Source: UBA7683 sp964397855 (GTDB taxonomy: Bacteria; Patescibacteriota; Saccharimonadia; Saccharimonadales; UBA7683). From it: a stretch of DNA of 21,236 bases. The stretch spans positions 1 through 21,236 of the forward strand of contig CAYNKQ010000019.1 in NCBI GenBank assembly GCA_964397855.1. The letters are read 5' to 3'. Position 1 is the stretch's first letter. Each line of letters starts with the position of its first letter. A program made the position numbers and the translations under genes. This document shows positions 20,018 through 21,236 of this stretch, piece after piece. The notes below the pieces were generated by a model. That model saw nothing but the letters and a program-made list of their open reading frames with translations, was not told the origin of the DNA and made no database searches.

Positions 20018-20560
20018 TTATTGAATTGGCTGAACTGGAGGCTGTGGTGGCTGCTGAGGCATCTGCGGTGGTTGCGGTGGAACAACTGGCGCCTGGCGGC
20101 CCTCAGGACCAACAGCACCTTGATACGTAGCACTACCGAAGGCTAGCATTGGATAGCCAACAACCGGGACGAATGCCAGTAGGAGTCCGTACCCCGTGTC
20201 TCTTCCGAATGACTTTGCCATATCAAAACTCGCGATAACTGTAGTTATGATTGAGGCAAAACTTCCAATAACTGGAATAAACGTCAGGAAAGCCCACCAA
20301 CCTGGACGACCAGCAACTTCGAAGAACACATACGTGTTATAAATTGGTATCCATCCAGCCCATGCATCTTGGCGACCAGCCTTCTTAAATATCTTTGTAT
20401 AGCAAACAGCGAAAAAGATATAGGCTAAGACTACAGCTACCAATATGAACAACAGTATACCGAACCCAAACGCTGCCGCAGCAGGATCAGGCGTGCTAGT
20501 TGAATAACTATAGTCGTAATTGTAAGACGACTGTGCAAACTTTGATATTAGTTCTATCAT
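20018..20560 (-). CDS. DUF5684-like multi-pass membrane protein with Pro/Gln-rich tail
   Basis: 180 residues from ATG 20560, chosen because GGGGG lies 6 bases upstream; an ATG at 20590 touches the -10 box and cannot be translated from this promoter. The first membrane segment (FGFGILLFILVAVVLAYIFFAV) is followed by KIFKKAGRQDAWAGWIPIYNTY, the hallmark of DUF5684-type proteins, then FFEVAGRPGWWAFLTFIPVIG and two further hydrophobic stretches (SIITTVIASFDMAKSFG region and GLLLAFVPVVGYPMLAFG). The tail after 145 is rich in Pro and Gln (PPQPPQMPQQPPQPP), probably disordered in the cytoplasm. Proteins with this pattern often occur near signal peptidases, but none is here. Function unknown. Confidence 0.85.
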   Translation of the reverse strand: MIELISKFAQSSYNYDYSYSTSTPDPAAAAFGFGILLFILVAVVLAYIFFAVCYTKIFKKAGRQDAWAGWIPIYNTYVFFEVAGRPGWWAFLTFIPVIGSFASIITTVIASFDMAKSFGRDTGYGLLLAFVPVVGYPMLAFGSATYQGAVGPEGRQAPVVPPQPPQMPQQPPQPPVQPIQ

Positions 20561-20590
20561 TTGAACCCCCTTATGTTGTGTATGTTCCAT

Positions 20591-20596
20591 ACTATA
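20591..20596 (-). promoter_or_regulatory. -10 box of the DUF5684-type gene
   Basis: TATAGT on the minus strand (20596-20591), with T-rich sequence and TTGTTT 15 bases upstream. The 5' UTR would be about 25 bases and contains the Shine-Dalgarno. Confidence 0.5.
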
Positions 20597-20827
20597 GCTT
20601 TGTGTGTTACAAAAAACAACAGGCTGATTCGGTGGTTAGTGGATATTTGATATTCTCATTGTAAAGAGGGGTGGGGTTTGTCAAGTGGTTGTGACGTGGT
20701 GCTGTCTGTGTGTCTTGCCTGCACTCCATAGCTTCAGCGAAGGAGTGTTATCCCGTACTTACTAATCCTCAAAAAAGAAGACTATGAATTATATGACGAG
20801 CGTAGCAAAGCTCTATACGGGGTTTAG
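20597..20827. other. Intergenic region before repeat copy B
   Basis: No gene recognised. CACTC...CTTC-AGC-GAAG-GAGTG (about 20721-20746) is a bulged hairpin, and CCCGTA (about 20753-20758) is complementary to TACGGG (about 20814-20820). Both could extend the structured repeat upstream, but no matching sequence is seen upstream of copy A. Confidence 0.35.
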
Positions 20828-20861
20828 TCATAATACCTCGCCCCGCGAGATAACTAGTCCA

Positions 20862-21017
20862 CCCATTCAACCAAACCCGAACCCCGGAGTCTTGTTTTTG
20901 TTGAATCAAGAAAAGACTTGCCCGAATCAGTAACTAAAGAAGTTATGAGGGATGCTTGTCATCGTCTTTTCGCAACAAAAACAAGACGGAGGGGTCTCGA
21001 GGCTTGGGTGCTATGGG
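20862..21017 (+). ncRNA. Candidate structured RNA: long hairpin in repeat copy B
   Basis: CCCAT (20862-20866) pairs with ATGGG (21013-21017). The long arm GTCTTGTTTTTGTTG (20889-20903) is perfectly complementary to CAACAAAAACAAGAC (20973-20987), and GAAAAGAC (20910-20917) to GTCTTTTC (20964-20971). The conserved apical region contains GTAACT/AGTTAT with a G-T pair and GAGGGATGCTTGTCAT. The arms share almost no sequence with copy A, yet pair at the same places. No promoter or RNA family was recognised. Confidence 0.4.
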
Positions 21018-21138
21018 TGTGCTTTTATCTTACTTTTGGCGGCAAAAGTGAGGAGAAAGAGAAGAAGCTGGTTGGGAGAGATGGAGGTTAAGAGAAGCTT
21101 AGGACGTAGAGACGGGAAGCTGACGTGTTGTGGACTGG

Positions 21139-21158
21139 ATTCCTGCCTTCGCAGGAAT
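21139..21158. repeat. dRS3-like palindrome inside repeat copy B
   Basis: ATTCCTGCCTTCGCAGGAAT is a 20-base inverted repeat of the ATTCCnnnnnnnnnnGGAAT form, followed by GACA. It resembles dispersed palindromes known in other bacteria, such as the neisserial dRS3 (ATTCCC-N8-GGGAAT). It is absent from copy A. Confidence 0.65.
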
Positions 21159-21236
21159 GACAAGACAGGGGCTTGATGATTACTGATTGGATCCTGAATC
21201 TAGTTCAGGATGACACCAGGAAAAGGATTTATTTAC

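Larger units (their letters stand above)
20828..21236 (+). repeat. Long dispersed structured repeat, copy B (reaches window end)
   Basis: Same orientation and block order as 874-1235. It begins with TCATAA and a CTCGC/GCGAG mini-hairpin (20837-20849), then the long hairpin, then a conserved CTTACTTTTG-GCGG-CAAAAGTGAG stem-loop (from 21029). It differs from copy A by about 40 extra bases around 21135-21175 that hold ATTCCTGCCTTCGCAGGAAT. It ends in the same last 28 bases as copy A, exactly at the window edge, so its true right boundary is not visible here. Confidence 0.85.

Noticed and set aside
20952..21176. 74-residue plus-strand frame
   Set aside because: It lies in repeat copy B, reads through the palindromes and has no equivalent in copy A. 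The structure is better explained as RNA or DNA repeat.

Overview
The window looks like a chromosomal segment of a small-genome bacterium, most likely a member of the Candidate Phyla Radiation (Patescibacteria), with Saccharibacteria as my first guess. The basis is the mixture of compact, divergent housekeeping proteins (a short ribonucleotide reductase, a GreA-like protein, a small FolD), single-domain response regulators, a DUF5684-type membrane protein, an LAxTG-type surface anchor, very short intergenic gaps and the standard genetic code (TGA is used as a stop). The lineage is inference; no rRNA or marker phylogeny is available here.

Layout, left to right. 1-799 (minus): N-terminal 266 residues of pyruvate kinase, cut by the window edge. 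874-1235: copy A of a dispersed structured repeat. 1355-2104 (plus): unknown helical protein. 2101-3370 (minus): a P-loop kinase translationally coupled to a winged-helix/Nudix-like protein. 3416-4885 (minus): a secreted CSLREA-type surface protein with a C-terminal LASTG anchor and a hairpin over its ribosome binding site. 5174-5248 (minus): tRNA-Glu(UUC). 5450-7480 (minus): a umuD'-like gene, umuC and a hypothetical. 7503-9671 (minus): a multi-TM hybrid-free sensor histidine kinase. 9720-11755 (minus): a Rossmann-fold reductase resembling cyanobacterial acyl-ACP reductase plus a small two-TM protein, behind a consensus promoter and a terminator-like leader. 12111-12473 (plus): response regulator. 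12620-14155: GNAT acetyltransferase, a half-length queuosine-salvage-like protein and an ADP-ribose-type Nudix hydrolase. 14269-17505 (minus): a deoxynucleotide operon (dNMP-kinase-like protein, class II-like ribonucleotide reductase, GreA-like factor, Nudix protein). 17576-18157 (plus): a divergently transcribed deoxyribosyltransferase-like domain fused to a ribbon-helix-helix. 18181-19076: two further response regulators. 19091-19909 (minus): folD. 20018-20560 (minus): DUF5684-type membrane protein. 20828-21236: copy B of the repeat.

The most interesting system is the deoxynucleotide locus. A nucleotide-binding-fold protein with a DNA-binding tail is divergent from the ribonucleotide reductase operon, and their overlapping promoters carry three TATGTAT repeats. 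This suggests a self-contained nucleotide-responsive repressor of dNTP synthesis. Second, the two long repeats fold into the same long hairpin although the sequences of several helices have changed completely on both sides, and the wobble pairs favour the plus strand as the transcript.

A third, window-wide signal is translation initiation. Several genes that begin a transcription unit have an extended -10 box (TGnTAnnnT) only 5-10 bases before the start codon and no Shine-Dalgarno, so they look leaderless or nearly so, while most genes inside operons have AGGAG-type sites and short overlaps with the upstream stop codon.
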